Shown piece by piece: positions 21,478-33,104 of a DNA stretch of 64,000 bases. Origin of the DNA: Engraulis encrasicolus (Eukaryota; Chordata; Actinopteri; Clupeiformes; Engraulidae); assembly GCF_034702125.1 (NCBI RefSeq), contig NC_085871.1, positions 37,687,159 through 37,751,158 on the forward strand, given 5' to 3'. A program made the translations under genes and the position numbers. The notes under the pieces were generated by a model. It had not been told where the DNA came from. It saw only the letters and a list, made by a program, of their open reading frames with translations, and searched no databases. Within the stretch, counting starts at the first letter, position 1. Each line of letters starts with the position of its first letter.

Positions 21478-23034
21478 TCATAGCCTGATCAGAATCTGGC
21501 TAAACTTGTGAGCCAATCTCTTGACCACAAAGTGGCCTTTTTGGAATTCAGACAAAATGGTTCTGGAAGCTGACTCATCAAGTAGATACACTGGGCCCCA
21601 TTGTGCATAGTTAAGATGGCCATACCGCTTAAAGTAGGGTAACATTAGGCTGAAAGAGTGAAAATTCAGATCCCAGGTAGCTTCACGTTGTTCTCTTGTG
21701 TATTGCAGCAGAACAGTAACCATATCCATATACTGCCACCAGTTCACATCATCAGATTGACTCTCAGCAATATCATGCAGAAGATTTCTGTCCTTTTCCT
21801 GATACTGGAATGAAATCAGTTCACTAATTGTCTGAGGATCATCACCATTAGCCATCCTAGCAAGGCAGGTAGAGAAGACTTGGCATGAGAAGACCCTAAA
21901 GGGATTGCAGAGCAAACTTGTGTGCCATGGCTTTGTTGGATGCCTTTCCTGCCAGAACAAGTTCAACAGGGCCTTATCCAAGCAATCCACCATCCATACA
22001 TTGGTCAGTCCAGATCCATTCATATGTTCTCCTATGGCCTTAAGGAAGTTGATTGACAAGTTAAGTCCTCCTAGGCGAGGTATTCATCTGTTGTTCTATT
22101 CTGAAATTGCCCACTTTAACTCTTTAAGTCTGCAGTACAATGCTTGGTCAACTGTGATAACTGTTCCTGTCCAAAATGTTAAGATATGACAATGCATTTG
22201 TATTCAAAGTATCAAAACGTGTGCAGTAGCGAGGACTATTGGCAAATAATTGTTCCTTTGATGACAGTGACTGATTGAACACTGACCAAGAAATCTTCAT
22301 GTCTAAGTTTTGACAGTGCAAGAAGAAAGCTAGATCCGTAGCCTTTGCTTGTCTAGCATACCTATGCTCCTCTCCAGATTTTCCAAAGCATGTTTAAGCA
22401 ATGGGTGCTGAAAAAGTTGGCTTGAATGTCCTATGAGTAATCCAGAGAGGATGTAGCTCCATCAGGGCATTTGGCACATTTAATGTATGTCTAGTAGACA
22501 CCTCTATATATTTAACACAATCATCAATTGGTTGGCCTCTCTGCCATGCTGCCATTTGTGTTGCATGGAAAGTATTCTTCCCATCAAGTGTTTCATCCAG
22601 GATATCAATGTTATCACATGTGTAGTGGATGAATTTATCTGCCACAATGTTTGTTGGAATAATGGCACCACTCTCTTGGTTCAGTGTTTTAGAGTGCTCT
22701 CAGCTAAGGAGGATCTGGACTTGGAGGACCTGGTCGTAACTCAGACAATGACCTGCCTGATTGAATAGTCATATTAGATATTTTACCCAATAGCTTGATG
22801 AAGAGTACAAGCAAGACTTACATGTTTCGGAGTCCATTTTTTGCCATCACTGACACAATAAACAAGGACTTTAGCCTCATTCAGAACTCTTCTTTGAGGA
22901 AGTTTTTCCTTGCCACCAATTCCATCATCTTCAAGAGATGTCTGGCCACTAACAACCAGGCTGAGTAGCATGTATAGACTATCTGGAATGTATGCAATAG
23001 TATCTGATAGAATATGTAAAATATGTCTGAACAT
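21478..23034 (-). pseudogene. decayed gene of the 18711-23618 element (unknown transposon protein family)
   Basis: Three minus-strand blocks appear in order. The first (23034-22783) has IPDSLYMLLSLVVSG, VLVYCVSDGKKWTPKHVSLA and CTLHQ. The second (22645-22394) has YTCDNIDILDETLDGKNTFH. The third (22059-21478) has HSFSLMLPYFKRYGHLNYAQ, WGPVYL and EFQKGHFVVKR. From recall, text like this occurs in repetitive, poorly characterised proteins in many metazoan genomes. Function is not known to me. Gaps and frame changes between blocks, and no full-length frame, indicate decay. It lies inside the inverted-repeat element and is presumably its own gene. Confidence 0.6.
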
Positions 23035-23618
23035 TTTTCAAAATGTACGTTATATGTAATATCATCATGGTGTCATCTAACGATTTCTGGACAGTTTTCA
23101 GAGAGCCAATAGCAACTTTCAGTGTTTTTTTGGAAACACTAAATACTTTGAATTATGCAAAGTATTTCTAAAATACTTACATCAATTTTCTTAACCATAT
23201 AAACACACATAGGCTACAAATATCTTATTAGAAAAGCTAAATATTTAAAACGTTTAGGCTAACACCTAGCCTACAATATTAGCATTATTAGCATTCTAGA
23301 AGCTATTTTATACTTTTTAAAATCCTCTATAGTAGATACATTCATCAAGAAACATTAATGGGACACAAAATGTTAGAAAAGAGCATTTATTTCCAAGTAC
23401 AGCAATACTTGGTAAAAATGCTCTGTCAAAAATAGCGTATTTTGGCAGCCATTTTGTTTTTCAAATTTAACTGTCAAAACCTCAAAATCCAGCTTGGGAA
23501 CCAGTCTAGTTGAATTCAGCACACTTAAATTATGTTAAGTACATAGGTTCCCAACTTTTACTAAAAAATGCTTCTAACACTCACAAATATGAAAAATGTG
23601 TCTAGACTATTGGACACT

Positions 23619-24147
23619 GCAAGTCGAAGCGAGTTGGTGTGTGGAAAAAAAGTAAATAGCAGTGTTGCCTCGGGACCCTCCGTTATGCCATTGTTTTTTT
23701 TGCCATATTACATTAGACATAATAAGTAACCTAAAAGTCAAGTTCTGTGTGCATCATACCAGAGCTCTAGGTCGGCAACGTTGTTGCTTTAACAGTTTGC
23801 CTGCAGGATATCGGACCAGCGCAGCAGGGGAAAATAGGCTTCAGTTTGGTGTTTTTATTTCCTCATAATAAGTCTTAAGTGGTCGACATAGTCCATATTA
23901 AATAGGCTACATTAAATAGACTACATTAATAGACAGTCGTGTGTGCTTTTGCCAATTTCAATGGCACACCGCTCACATGCCATGTGAAAACCCGCTCAAA
24001 TTATATTTTAAAAATAAATTGCTGCGTGCCAGTAAGCCCTCTCCAGCGCAATCGCCTTGTTGGTGTCGAGACTCATGCATATTCCCTGCTGCAATATAAA
24101 AAATAGTCTGTGTGAATGTCATCATGAAGCAATGATGCGTGGGGATA
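23619..24147. other. unassigned interior sequence
   Basis: No gene recognised between the older element and the inner inverted arm. Confidence 0.4.
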
Positions 24148-24232
24148 AAAAGTGTCGGAATAGCGGCAGTCGGAATAGCGACATGTCGGGACAGCGGATT
24201 GTCGGAATAGCGCTATGTCGGAATAGCGGTTG
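24148..24232 (-). repeat. right arm of inner inverted repeat, TGTCGGAATAGCG units
   Basis: Four to five degenerate units of GTCGGAATAGCGGC, the reverse complement of the 6483-6612 arm. GGGCAAGAC follows at 24239-24247. Confidence 0.75.
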
Positions 24233-24247
24233 CCCCCCGGGCAAGAC

Positions 24248-24884
24248 ACTGGCAGTCAACCACGTGAGCTAATTTTTTGACAGACAGTGGTTTCCTACAA
24301 TCAGAGGTTGAGTTGTGCGCAGCCAGGGTTGCGCAGCCTCTCTAGGTCGTCCTCAGACGAGCCTTCCATCATTGCTTCCAGTCATCCCGATTCTCCATAC
24401 ATCTTTTCAGTTTGCTGGTACTCAGGGCTCTGGCGTCCTTCTTGAGTATTGAGAACCCATGTATAGTGACAAAAAGCTGGAAATTGCAGAAGGTCAAGTG
24501 CATTAGAATAGGCAAGCTTTTCAAGTCCTGACCAAGTGTATGAGAATAGGCCAGCTATTTAGGTCCTGACCAGCATACAGACACATTACAAGATATTTAT
24601 GATAATAAGTATAACATGATAATAATAATATAATGTTGCATTGTGTGCATTTTTAGTCAGTTTAGCAAACAGGGGAAGGGGGTACATGACATATAGGGTA
24701 TTTTTCCTGCCCTTGAAAGAAATGGGTAAAATTTTGTAAGGAATTTATACAAAACTAAACAAACCCTTTAAGTTTAATGGCATTAAGGTTGCACTTTCAT
24801 GTAGACTTTGTCGCCATCACTATTTCTTTATATTATTGTTCAAAACTGTGTGTATAGTAGGGCTATTTTCATTACTTTTCATTA
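24248..24884. other. unassigned sequence between the two right arms
   Basis: About 640 bp, with a block GTTGCGCAGCCTCTC...CATCCCGATTCTCC at 24327-24396 that looks like a repeat fragment, and AT-rich sequence after it. No gene recognised. Confidence 0.35.
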
Positions 24885-25353
24885 CTTTGGCAGGGTTATT
24901 ACGTGTTATTACGTTGGTTGGTGTTACACTTCCCACCAACGTAATAATTTCCTGCCAACGTAATTAAGTTGGCAGAAGGCTTTCTATAATGTTGGCAGGA
25001 GGCAAGAATTATTATGTTAGCAGGAAATGATTATGTTCGCCAGGCTATTATGTCTGAAATGCATTTTTTTATTACATTGGCTGGGTTATTACATTGGTGG
25101 GAAGTTATTACGTTGGTGGGTGTCATACTTCCCACCAACGTAATAATTTCCTGCCAGCGTAATTCTTATTACGTTGGCAGGAAGCTGTGTATTACGTTGG
25201 CAGGAGGCAAGAATTATTACGTTGGCAGGAAGTTATTACATTGGCCGGGCTATTACGTTTGAAATGCACACTTTTTTATTATGTTGGCAGGGTTATTACG
25301 TTGGTGGGAAGTTATTACGTTGGTGGGAAGTTATTACGTTGGTGGGTGTTACA
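24885..25353 (-). repeat. right terminal inverted repeat of giant element
   Basis: Degenerate TTATTACGTTGG(T/C) units ending GGTGGGTGTTACA at 25353. Inverted partner of 5797-6262. Confidence 0.85.
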
Positions 25354-25375
25354 GGGCGCATTAAATGGGTTTAAA

Positions 25376-25729
25376 GGTGCACTGTGTAGGATGGTGGGCG
25401 GCCATAGTAGGTATTGCAACTATGATGCTCATTGAAACTAAACTGCCTAATGCCAGATTTGATCTTTTCATGAACATTTACTAAATCATGAACTAATATT
25501 TACTAGTATCACCAAAGTACAGCAAGCTTTGCAGCTAGTTTTCTATTTCTGGAAATTCAAAATGGCGGACCATGGACAAGATCCCCCTTTTCATGTATGA
25601 AAAGTGCAAATTTCCCGGTCAAAATATATACTTAGAATTTGATTGTGGTGTTTGTGTAAAAGGTACTATTTGTGCACGGGCAGCCGGAATTCTGGAAATA
25701 AACTACAAAAAAAATTTATACAGTGCACC
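25376..25729 (-). mobile_element. GGTGCAC-ended MITE, copy 1
   Basis: The termini GGTGCACTGTGTA and ...CAGTGCACC are inverted. The flanks are a perfect TTAAA direct repeat (25371-25375 and 25730-25734). Internal landmarks such as CCATCCTACACAGTGCACC, CTTTTCATACATGAAAAG and GGCGGACCATGG are shared, in the opposite orientation, with the copies at 30966 and 59954. Confidence 0.85.
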
Positions 25730-25963
25730 TTAAAAGTGATACCGTCCTATTTTAGAAAATAAAAACACTTATTTTACACCTCTCCTTGAGTTAAATGATT
25801 GAGCTTTACCTTTCCCCTGTACCTTCAACCTTTCTCCGAAAAGTAAAACCCAATCATTTAATTCAAGGAGAGGTGTAGAATAAGCTTATGAAAACTGGGA
25901 GTCTGCATATTAAAGAGAATCGCTTGCTGACCCATCCACTCATTTCCATTGACAACAGTAGGG

Positions 25964-26151
25964 GGGTGCACCGTTCCTGGAGGTACTGCAATACCAGGTC
26001 GATGCGTGGAGTGGACGGAGCAAGCCCCTATTCCATCTCCCTGTTCCAAAAATCAATTTAATATATGGTCCCCGGGTAGGGGACGTATCAGATATTAAAC
26101 TGATAAGAACAGATACTACACTTGATCTTAGCCAAAAGGCCGAGAAGCGAT
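25964..26151 (-). ncRNA. RNU2: U2 snRNA gene, copy 1
   Basis: U2 is the spliceosomal snRNA that pairs with the intron branch point. On the minus strand it starts ATCGCTTCTCGGCCTTTTGG and includes AAGTGTAGTATCTGTTC (the branch-point pairing element GTAGTA), the Sm-type site GATTTTTGG, and the stem III/IV text GCTTGCTCCGTCCACTCC and GGTATTGCAGTACCTCC. The length of 188 nt fits vertebrate U2. Downstream is a 3'-box-like TGTCAATGGAAATGAG. A PSE-like block lies at -45 to -54, and a CCAAT block at about -240. No disruptive change is seen, so it is probably functional. Confidence 0.96.
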
Positions 26152-26189
26152 ACTGACCATCAGCTCAGAAAAGGGGGTGGATTCACAGA

Positions 26190-26206
26190 TGTAGAATTCA
26201 CAAGGA
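26190..26206 (-). promoter_or_regulatory. PSE-like element of U2 copy 1
   Basis: Minus-strand CTTGTGAATTCTA, with its TTGTGAAT core at -46 to -54. The same core and spacing occur before all four U1 genes. Confidence 0.7.
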
Positions 26207-26369
26207 CGGAGGAAAGACATTTTTCCCCAATTAATCTGTTGTAAAGAATAAGCTTATTTGTTTGGAACTAGTACAATTTATGTTATCAATTAATTGGGTT
26301 AGCATGTTTTAAGATGGAATACTAAATAAGGCAGAAATAATGTAAATACCAACTTCAACGTAGGAGGCA

Positions 26370-26400
26370 TTACCATAAAGAATTGAGGGAGCCAATCACA
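26370..26400 (-). promoter_or_regulatory. distal CCAAT/SPH-like element of U2 copy 1
   Basis: The plus-strand text ATTACCATAAAG...GAGCCAATCAC lies about -220 to -250 from the U2 start. It is repeated at 29361-29391 and, diverged, at 35333-35362 before the other two U2 genes. The CCAAT box and the ACCAT block resemble NF-Y and SPH (ZNF143) sites of snRNA distal enhancers. Confidence 0.5.
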
Positions 26401-26434
26401 GACAACCATTGTAGAAAGCAAATCAACTAACTTA

Positions 26435-27145
26435 AGGGGGATTCATACTTGGCGTGACTGGTGTAAGTCTCCTTCATACTTCACTCGCGACCTCACTCGC
26501 GACCTCACTCGCGCCATCACGTGACCCAAAATGACGTCACACGCCGTGGCGCGAGCTGCCGTGTCGCGACGTCGTGCACCCCACATTTTTTGTAACATGT
26601 CGTGCGCCACCAGCGACCATGCAGGCAGGCAGACAAAGCAGGAGTTGCGAAGAGAGGCTACAACTACTGTAGGCTACTACAGAATGGATCCTGCACCATT
26701 TTAAGGATAATAAAATGTCATAGAGAGTTATTTTATCTTCTCTCTTAAATGTTGTTCAGTGAAACAATTGTTTACTTTGTTCAGAAGCACGTGTTCGGCG
26801 ATATATTTAAAAATTCTGCCGCCAGAACATTGCCAGATCATTCCAAGACCATGTGAGAGCAATGTAGGCTACAACAAAAAATATATGTTTCAATGTGGTA
26901 AGTCACAAGTCAGACGTTCAGTAGCCCTACAGCAGCCGTGTTTGGCTTTCTATTTTATACATCCGTAGAACTCACGCTGCGAGTTGCGAAAGAAACTGCC
27001 GTTTCTCTCATGAACAGCAGAGGGCACTTCCGACAATGCGAGCGAAAGCCTTCTGAAGTATGAATAGTCTGTCGCAAGTGATGACGTCATTAATGGTTCT
27101 CGCGCCACACGCGACAAAATGCGCACGTGAAGTATGCAGAGCCCT
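26435..27145. mobile_element. PIF/Harbinger-like MITE, 711 bp
   Basis: The termini AGGGGGATTCATACTTGGCG and the inverted AAGTATGCAGAGCCCT match partially (AGGG...CATACTT...CGTG). The flanks are TTA (26432-26434 and 27146-27148), the 3-bp target typical of PIF/Harbinger. The paralogous spacer at 29408-29456 lacks it, giving an empty site. Direct repeats CACTCGCGACCT lie near the left end. Confidence 0.8.
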
Positions 27146-27430
27146 TTACCCTTCTATACATCTTCACCTTACTTGAGCTGTAAAGATCAAATGTGAAGCC
27201 AAAATATTGTAAGTTCTGTGTATGAAAGGGAATCTGGCATAATTGAGAGTCTTGATTATCTTTTGCTTTAAACTCTGAGCGTCATTGTGTCCATTGTTAA
27301 AGCTTTACTCCCCCTTGTGGTAGAACACAGACTTACACTTCCTGTTTGTAAAAAAGTCCACCACAACCAAATATTCACTGTTTCAAGGTGTAGAACTAGT
27401 CTAGCACGCAGCTGTATGTGTGTGTCTATG

Positions 27431-27455
27431 CGAGTGAGTGAGTGAGTGAGTGAGT
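27431..27455. repeat. (GAGT)n short tandem repeat
   Basis: About six GAGT units. A shorter form lies in the paralogous spacer and a longer one at 33105-33149. Confidence 0.9.
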
Positions 27456-27857
27456 GGAGATGCATGTTGCAACTTGGCGTACAATCCTGAGTTATTGTTT
27501 AGTCTTCATGTTTCACCATGAAAAAGGTTATTTTAGAAAATGATAAAACTTCACTGAGCAATGTAGCCACTAGATCAAGTTAATAGACCATAGACCTGAC
27601 AAATTGTAGTTCCCCACCACTGCATGTATTGCAGCTTAGCTGGGAACACCTTCTCAGACTACGAGAATACAACATAAAACAAAAGATATATAAACTTACT
27701 TCATGCTGCGGAAAGGTTATACCCTCTCCTCTAAAAACTACAAAAATTAGATGCTAGCAAGCAATTACAAAATCCAGTGTTACATTTTAGCATTCCACTT
27801 CATCCCCACCACCACTTCTACTCTAGATAACTATTTATTTATTTTCCACAATGTTAT

Positions 27858-28021
27858 CAGGGGAGAGCGCGGACGCAGTCCCCCACTACCACAAATTATG
27901 CAGTTGAGATTCCCACATTTGGGGAATTCATTCGGGTCAGCACAGCCGAAGTGCAATGGCTGAGCCTCACCAAAGGTGAACCACCTTCTTGATCATGGTG
28001 TCTCCCCTGCCAGGTAAGTAT
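27858..28021 (-). ncRNA. RNU1: U1 snRNA gene, copy 1
   Basis: U1 recognises the 5' splice site. The minus-strand RNA starts ATACTTACCTGGCAGGGGAG, where ACTTACCTG pairs with donors. It has the 70K-binding loop GATCAAGAAG, the U1A-binding loop CCATTGCACTTCGG, and the Sm site ATAATTTGTGG, and ends CGCTCTCCCCTG. It is exactly 164 nt, the usual U1 length. The PSE-like block lies at -45 to -54. A downstream GTGGAAAATAAATA is a 3'-box candidate conserved in all four U1 copies. Confidence 0.96.
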
Positions 28022-28059
28022 GATTTCCTATTGCCAACCATCAGGACCTCATTCTACTC

Positions 28060-28078
28060 ACTACGATTCACAAGAAGG
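28060..28078 (-). promoter_or_regulatory. PSE-like element of U1 copy 1
   Basis: Minus-strand CTTCTTGTGAATCGTAG. Its TTGTGAAT core sits at the same distance as in the other snRNA genes. Confidence 0.7.
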
Positions 28079-28958
28079 GCAATGCTGTTATTATTATGCA
28101 TCACTGCAATACAAGGTTTCAAAGCCATGCCACCAGGAAACACAGATCTATTGGAGTCAACACTTTAATTGACTTATGTTGTACTTTAAATGAGGTGAAA
28201 ATGGTGAAGGAGCATAGGGGGTGGGGTAGATCATCACCATGGGCCTCCACAATAGGCTAAAAGCTAACAAGCTAACATGGGGCAACCAGAAAGGGCACAC
28301 CATTATCTGCCTCCTTTCTGCATTTACCTTACGTTAATTCAAACAAAAAGATTGAATGTGTAGCCAACAAAGCAGTAAGTCATTTCACTGTGTGTGGAAG
28401 AGAGAATCTGCCAGAATTACGAGTCTTGATTGACTTTTGTTCTAAATTTAGCGCCATTGCCTCAAATGTTAAAGCGTTACACCCCCCCCCCCATGTGGCA
28501 GAAAAGAGCATAACACTTCCTGTGTCTGAAAAACACACCAAAACCAAATATATGTCACTAAATGTTTAAGACGTAGCCTAGCACGTTTACCACTGACCAC
28601 GCAGTGAGTTCCATGTCTTTTCAAACGAAACTTTAATGCCATTTTATGATCGATTGCTTGAGTGCTCCATTGGAGTCAATGTAAAGGTGGGGGGGAGCTG
28701 CAGTGTTTGATACCCAACTTCTCCGTTCAGCACCAAATGTCAAAAGTGTGATGAGAACAAATCTAATTCACTTCAGAAGTTACAAAAACAGGGCTTAATG
28801 TCTAAAATAGCGAACCACCCCTTTTCAACACATTTGGATATCACCAAATATTAAGCGGGGGGTCTCTGATAACCACTCAAATGAACTGTTGAACTGATCT
28901 GTAACCCCATTATCACCTCATTTGCCAAGTCACTCATTTCCATTGACAACAATAGGGG

Positions 28959-29146
28959 GGGTGCACCGTTCCTGGAGGTACTGCAATACCAGGTCGATGC
29001 GTGGAGTGGACGGAGCAAGCCCCTATTCCATCTCCCTGTTCCAAAAATCAATTTAATATATGGTCCCCGGGTAGGGGACGTATCAGATATTAAACTGATA
29101 AGAACAGATACTACACTTGATCTTAGCCAAAAGGCCGAGAAGCGAT
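28959..29146 (-). ncRNA. RNU2: U2 snRNA gene, copy 2
   Basis: Same 188-nt sequence and landmarks as copy 1 (5' ATCGCTTCTCGGCC, GTAGTA, GATTTTTGG). The flanks for about 250 bp upstream are also similar, marking the segment as a tandem duplicate of the copy-1 unit. The PSE-like block, with one mismatch, lies at -45 to -54 (29191-29200). The CCAAT block lies at about -240. Confidence 0.96.
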
Positions 29147-29185
29147 ACTGACCGTCAGCTCGGAAAAAGGGGTGGATTCACAGAT

Positions 29186-29202
29186 GTAGAATACACAAGG
29201 AC
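29186..29202 (-). promoter_or_regulatory. PSE-like element of U2 copy 2
   Basis: Minus-strand CCTTGTGTATTCTAC, differing by one base from U2 copy 1, at identical spacing. Confidence 0.65.
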
Positions 29203-30116
29203 GGAGTAAAGACATTTTTCCCCAATTAATAATATGTTGTAAAGAATATTCATTTGGAACCAGTATGATTTATGTCATCAATTATCTGGTTTAGCAAGTC
29301 TTAAGATAGTATACTAAATAAGGCAGAAACAATGTATGTACCAACTTCATAGTAGAAGTCATTACCATAAAGTATTGAGGGAGCCAATCACAGGCAACCA
29401 TTTTTTAAAAGCAAATACTACCCTACTATACACCTTACTTGAGCTCTAAAAATCAAATGTGTAGCCAAAATATAGTTAGTTCTATGTATGAGAGGGAATC
29501 TGGCACAATTGGGAGCCTTGATTAACTTTTGTTTTAAACTTTAAGCACCATTGTGTCCAATGTTAAAGCGTTACTTCCCCATGTGGTAGAACACTGCATT
29601 GCATTTCCTGTCTGTAAAAAAATAAACCACAACCAAATAAGCTTATTCACTAATGTGTCAAGGTGTAGAACTAGTCTAGCACACAGCTGTATGTCTGTGT
29701 GAGCGAGTGGAGATGCATGTTGCAACTTGGCGTACAATGCTGAGTTACTGTTTTGAATAGTCTTCATGTTTCACCATTAAAAAAGTTATTTTAGAAAATC
29801 ATAAAACTTCACTGAGCAATGTAGCCACTAGATCAAGTTAACAGACCATAGACCTGACAAATTGTAGTTCCCCACCACTGCATGTGTTGCAGCTTAGCTG
29901 GGAACACCTTCTCAGACTACGAGACTACAACATAAAACAAAAGATATATAAACTTAAGTTACTTCATGCTGCGGCAAGGTTATAACCTCTCTTCTAAAAA
30001 CTACAAAAATTAAACGCCACCAAGCAATTTCAAAATCCAGTGTTACATTTTAGCATTCCACTTCATCCCCACCACAACTTCTACTCTAGATCTCTGTTTA
30101 TTTTCCACAATGTTAT

Positions 30117-30280
30117 CAGGGGAGAGCGCGGACGCAGTCCCCCACTACCACAAATTATGCAGTTGAGATTCCCACATTTGGGGAATTCATTCGGGTCAGC
30201 ACAGCCGAAGTGCAATGGCTGAGCCTCACCAAAGGTGAACCACCTTCTTGATCATGGTGTCTCCCCTGCCAGGTAAGTAT
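30117..30280 (-). ncRNA. RNU1: U1 snRNA gene, copy 2
   Basis: 164 nt, apparently identical over the gene to copy 1 (5' ATACTTACCTG, loop GATCAAGAAG, CCATTGCAC, ATAATTTGTGG). The upstream sequence to about 170 bp and the downstream sequence also match copy 1, supporting duplication of a U2-U1 unit. Confidence 0.96.
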
Positions 30281-30318
30281 GATTTCCTATTGCCAACCAT
30301 CAGGACCTCATTCTACTC

Positions 30319-30337
30319 ACTACAATTCACAAGAAGG
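30319..30337 (-). promoter_or_regulatory. PSE-like element of U1 copy 2
   Basis: TTGTGAAT core at -46 to -53 on the minus strand, in the conserved block CTTCTTGTGAATTGTAGTG. Confidence 0.7.
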
Positions 30338-30816
30338 GCAATGCTGTTATTATTATGCATCACTGCAATACAAGGTTTCAAAGCCACGATGACAAGAAAC
30401 ACAGATCTATTGGAGTCAACACTTTAATTGACTTATCTTGTACTTTAAATGAGGTTAAAATGGTGAAGGAGTATAGGGGGTGGGGTAGATCATCACCATG
30501 GGCCTCCGCAATAGGCTAAAAGCTAACAAGCTAACGTGGGGCAACCAGAAAGGGCACACCATTATCTACCTCCATTCTGCATTCACCTTAAGTTAATTCA
30601 AATAAAAAGATTGAATGTGTAGCCAACAAAGCACCAAGTCATTTCATTGTGTGTGGAAGAGTGAGTCTGCCATAATTATGAGTCTTGATTGACTTTTGTT
30701 CTAAATTTAGCGCCATTGCGACAAATGTTAAAGCATTACTCCCCCATGTGGCAGAAAAACACACCAAAACACAATACATTAACTAAACGTTTAAGACATA
30801 TTCCAGCACTCAGCTG

Positions 30817-30822
<6 letters not shown>

Positions 30823-30905
<83 letters not shown>

Positions 30906-30930
30906 GAGAGAGACAGAGAGAGAGACAGAT
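30823..30930. repeat. (GA)n microsatellite
   Basis: GA/CAGA-rich run in the spacer, with few interruptions. It occupies the place of the GAGT repeat in other spacers. Confidence 0.95.
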
Positions 30931-30965
30931 GCATGTTGCAGCTTAGGGTACCATGTTGAGTTCAA

Positions 30966-31319
30966 GGTGCACTGTGTAATAGTTTTAGCTGTTTATTTCC
31001 AGAATTCATACTGCCCATTCACAAATGTTACCTTTTTCATGTATACTTTCCACCACCATCAAATTATATGTATTCATTATGACTGGGAAAAATGCCCTTT
31101 TCATACATGAAAAGGGGGATCTTCTCCATTGTCTGCCATATTGAATTTCCAGAAATAGACATTTTCAGCTACAAAACTTTGGTCACACTGTACTAGTAAA
31201 TATTTGTTTATCATTTTATAAATATTCATGAAAAAATCAAATTTGGCAGTAGACAGCACAGCTTAAATGAGCAGCGTAGTTGCGATACCTCCTCTGGCCA
31301 CCATCCTACACAGTGCACC
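30966..31319 (+). mobile_element. GGTGCAC-ended MITE, copy 2
   Basis: Inverted ends GGTGCACTGTGTA and CAGTGCACC, with the full set of internal landmarks of the family. Flanks TTCAA and TTTAA are an imperfect TTAA-like duplication. It sits in a U1 spacer. Confidence 0.8.
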
Positions 31320-32030
31320 TTTAAGCTTAGTCTTTGGGATAATAATTTGCATTTTTAACCACATAGAGCTTGAGTCCCGCCCTTTAGTTCCCCATTTCAC
31401 GGGACCTAGTGACCACCTAACAACATAGTAGTGAGTAAATATCTTCTGCTATTGAAGAGGCTAGATAAAGATTATTCATGCAGAAGTACGTTTTATCAAT
31501 GTTTTGTTCCGAAGCCATCTGCATGAAAAATGTGAAGAAACACAGCTTTCTAAAAAGTTTGGGGGTTCGTACGAAAATTTTAAAAAATATATCAGAAACA
31601 ACATATGTGGAGCTCGTGGCACAACTCCAAGGGGATTGAAATATCATTTTAATACCGCCATTGGATTATATGCTATGATTTTCGGCTAAAAACGCCATTG
31701 GGGTCCCATCAAATTGGGGGAAGTGACATCACTTTCAAGCTCTATGGAGGGAATTTAAGAAATGATACAACTAAACGTGTAAGTTACACATGCCCCTCCA
31801 CTGCATGTCTTGCACTTTGGCTGTGGACACAGTGTCAGACTACAAAATAAAAATTCTTACATTGTTTCAGTTGTAAAATAAATAGTTCAGGCTGGAGAAA
31901 AGGGAATATCCCCAATATAAAGAACAAAATGAGACTGTAGCGATAGGAAATCCAGTGTTGGATTTGGCATTCCACTTCATCCCCACCACAACTTCTACTC
32001 TAGATCACTATTTATTTTCCACAATGTTAT

Positions 32031-32194
32031 CAGGGGAGAGCGCGAACGCAGTCCCCCACTACCACAAATTATGCAGTTGAGATTCCCACATTTGGGGAAT
32101 TCATTCGGGTCAGCACAGCCGAAGTGCAATGGCTGAGCCTCACCAAAGGTGAACCACCTTCTTGATCATGGTGTCTCCCCTGCCAGGTAAGTAT
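32031..32194 (-). ncRNA. RNU1: U1 snRNA gene, copy 3
   Basis: 164 nt, same class as copies 1 and 2. Near the 3' end it has GCGTTCGCGC where those have GCGTCCGCGC. All functional landmarks are kept: ACTTACCTG, GATCAAGAAG, CCATTGCAC and ATAATTTGTGG. The PSE-like block is at 32239-32248. Confidence 0.96.
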
Positions 32195-32232
32195 GATTTC
32201 CTATTGCCAACCATCAGGACCTCATTCTACTC

Positions 32233-32251
32233 ACTACAATTCACAAGAAGG
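32233..32251 (-). promoter_or_regulatory. PSE-like element of U1 copy 3
   Basis: Conserved block with the TTGTGAAT core at -46 to -53. Confidence 0.7.
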
Positions 32252-32714
32252 GCATTGATAATATCACTGTGCATCCAAGCAGCATTGTGTTTCAAAGTCA
32301 AGGTAACAGGAAACCCAGATTTACTGAAGACACCACTTGAATTCATATATAATATACATTACAGAACATTAAACACCCCTAAGGGGCATACGGGGTGGGT
32401 CTTCATGGACCCACACTGTTAGGCTAACGGCTAACATGAGCCAGAGAGCATCAACACTTCAGCAATTCTGTATTTACCTTAATTCACCTCTCAAACTTTA
32501 AATGTGTAGCCAACAAAGCACCAAGTAACTTAAGTGCATTGAGTTCAGTGAGTGGAGATGGAAGGCACTGCCATAAGTGGGAGCCTTGATTGAGTAGAGT
32601 TCTACATTTAGCACCACTATGTCCATTGTTAAAGCTTTACTCCCCCATGTGGCAGAACAGATAATAACACTTCCTGTCAGAAACATACACCACAACCAAA
32701 TACACTCACTAATG

Positions 32715-33066
32715 CAGAGGTGTCAAACTCATTTCAGTTCAGGGGCCACACACAGCCTATTTGATCTCAAGTGGGCAGGACCTGTGACATAATTGCAAAA
32801 TATTGCACATTTCTGCTTCATATGGGACTCGCATTGCTTCACAATCATCTTGAGGTGGATAACAGTGTATGTCAGGAGTACTGACTGCAAAAGGTCACCG
32901 AGTGATGGTCTCAAGTATTAAGAACCTGAAATCTCAGATAACTGCAGCAAATTTTGTAATGGGCAAGAGATTTCTCATTACATTCTTTTTCCCTACATGT
33001 CTGGGTCCAGATTGAACCATCTGGCGTTCCGCATCCTGCCCCCAGGCCTTATGTTTGACACCCCCG
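32715..33066. mobile_element. hAT-like MITE, 352 bp
   Basis: The ends CAGAGGTGTCAAACTCA and TGTTTGACACCCCCG are imperfect inverted repeats. The flanks CACTAATG and CACTACTG (32707-32714 and 33067-33074) form an 8-bp duplication with one mismatch. It has no coding capacity. Inserted in the spacer between U1 copies 3 and 4. Confidence 0.78.
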
Positions 33067-33104
33067 CACTACTGTTTCAAAATGTACTGTAACACTCAGC
33101 TGTG

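Larger units (their letters stand above)
18711..23618 (-). mobile_element. old DNA-transposon-like element with inverted ends and decayed gene
   Basis: The left arm (18711-18930) and right arm (23420-23618) are inverted matches: AGTGTC...ATAGTCTAGA, then GTGTTAGAAGCATTTTTTAG and GTTGGGAACCTA, CTGAATTCA, GGTTCCCAAGCTG and AAAATGGC(C/T)GCC. The arms differ by several substitutions and indels, so it is older than the 11874 element. It contains a decayed minus-strand gene (21478-23034) and an inserted DIRS remnant. No convincing target duplication was seen. Confidence 0.65.
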
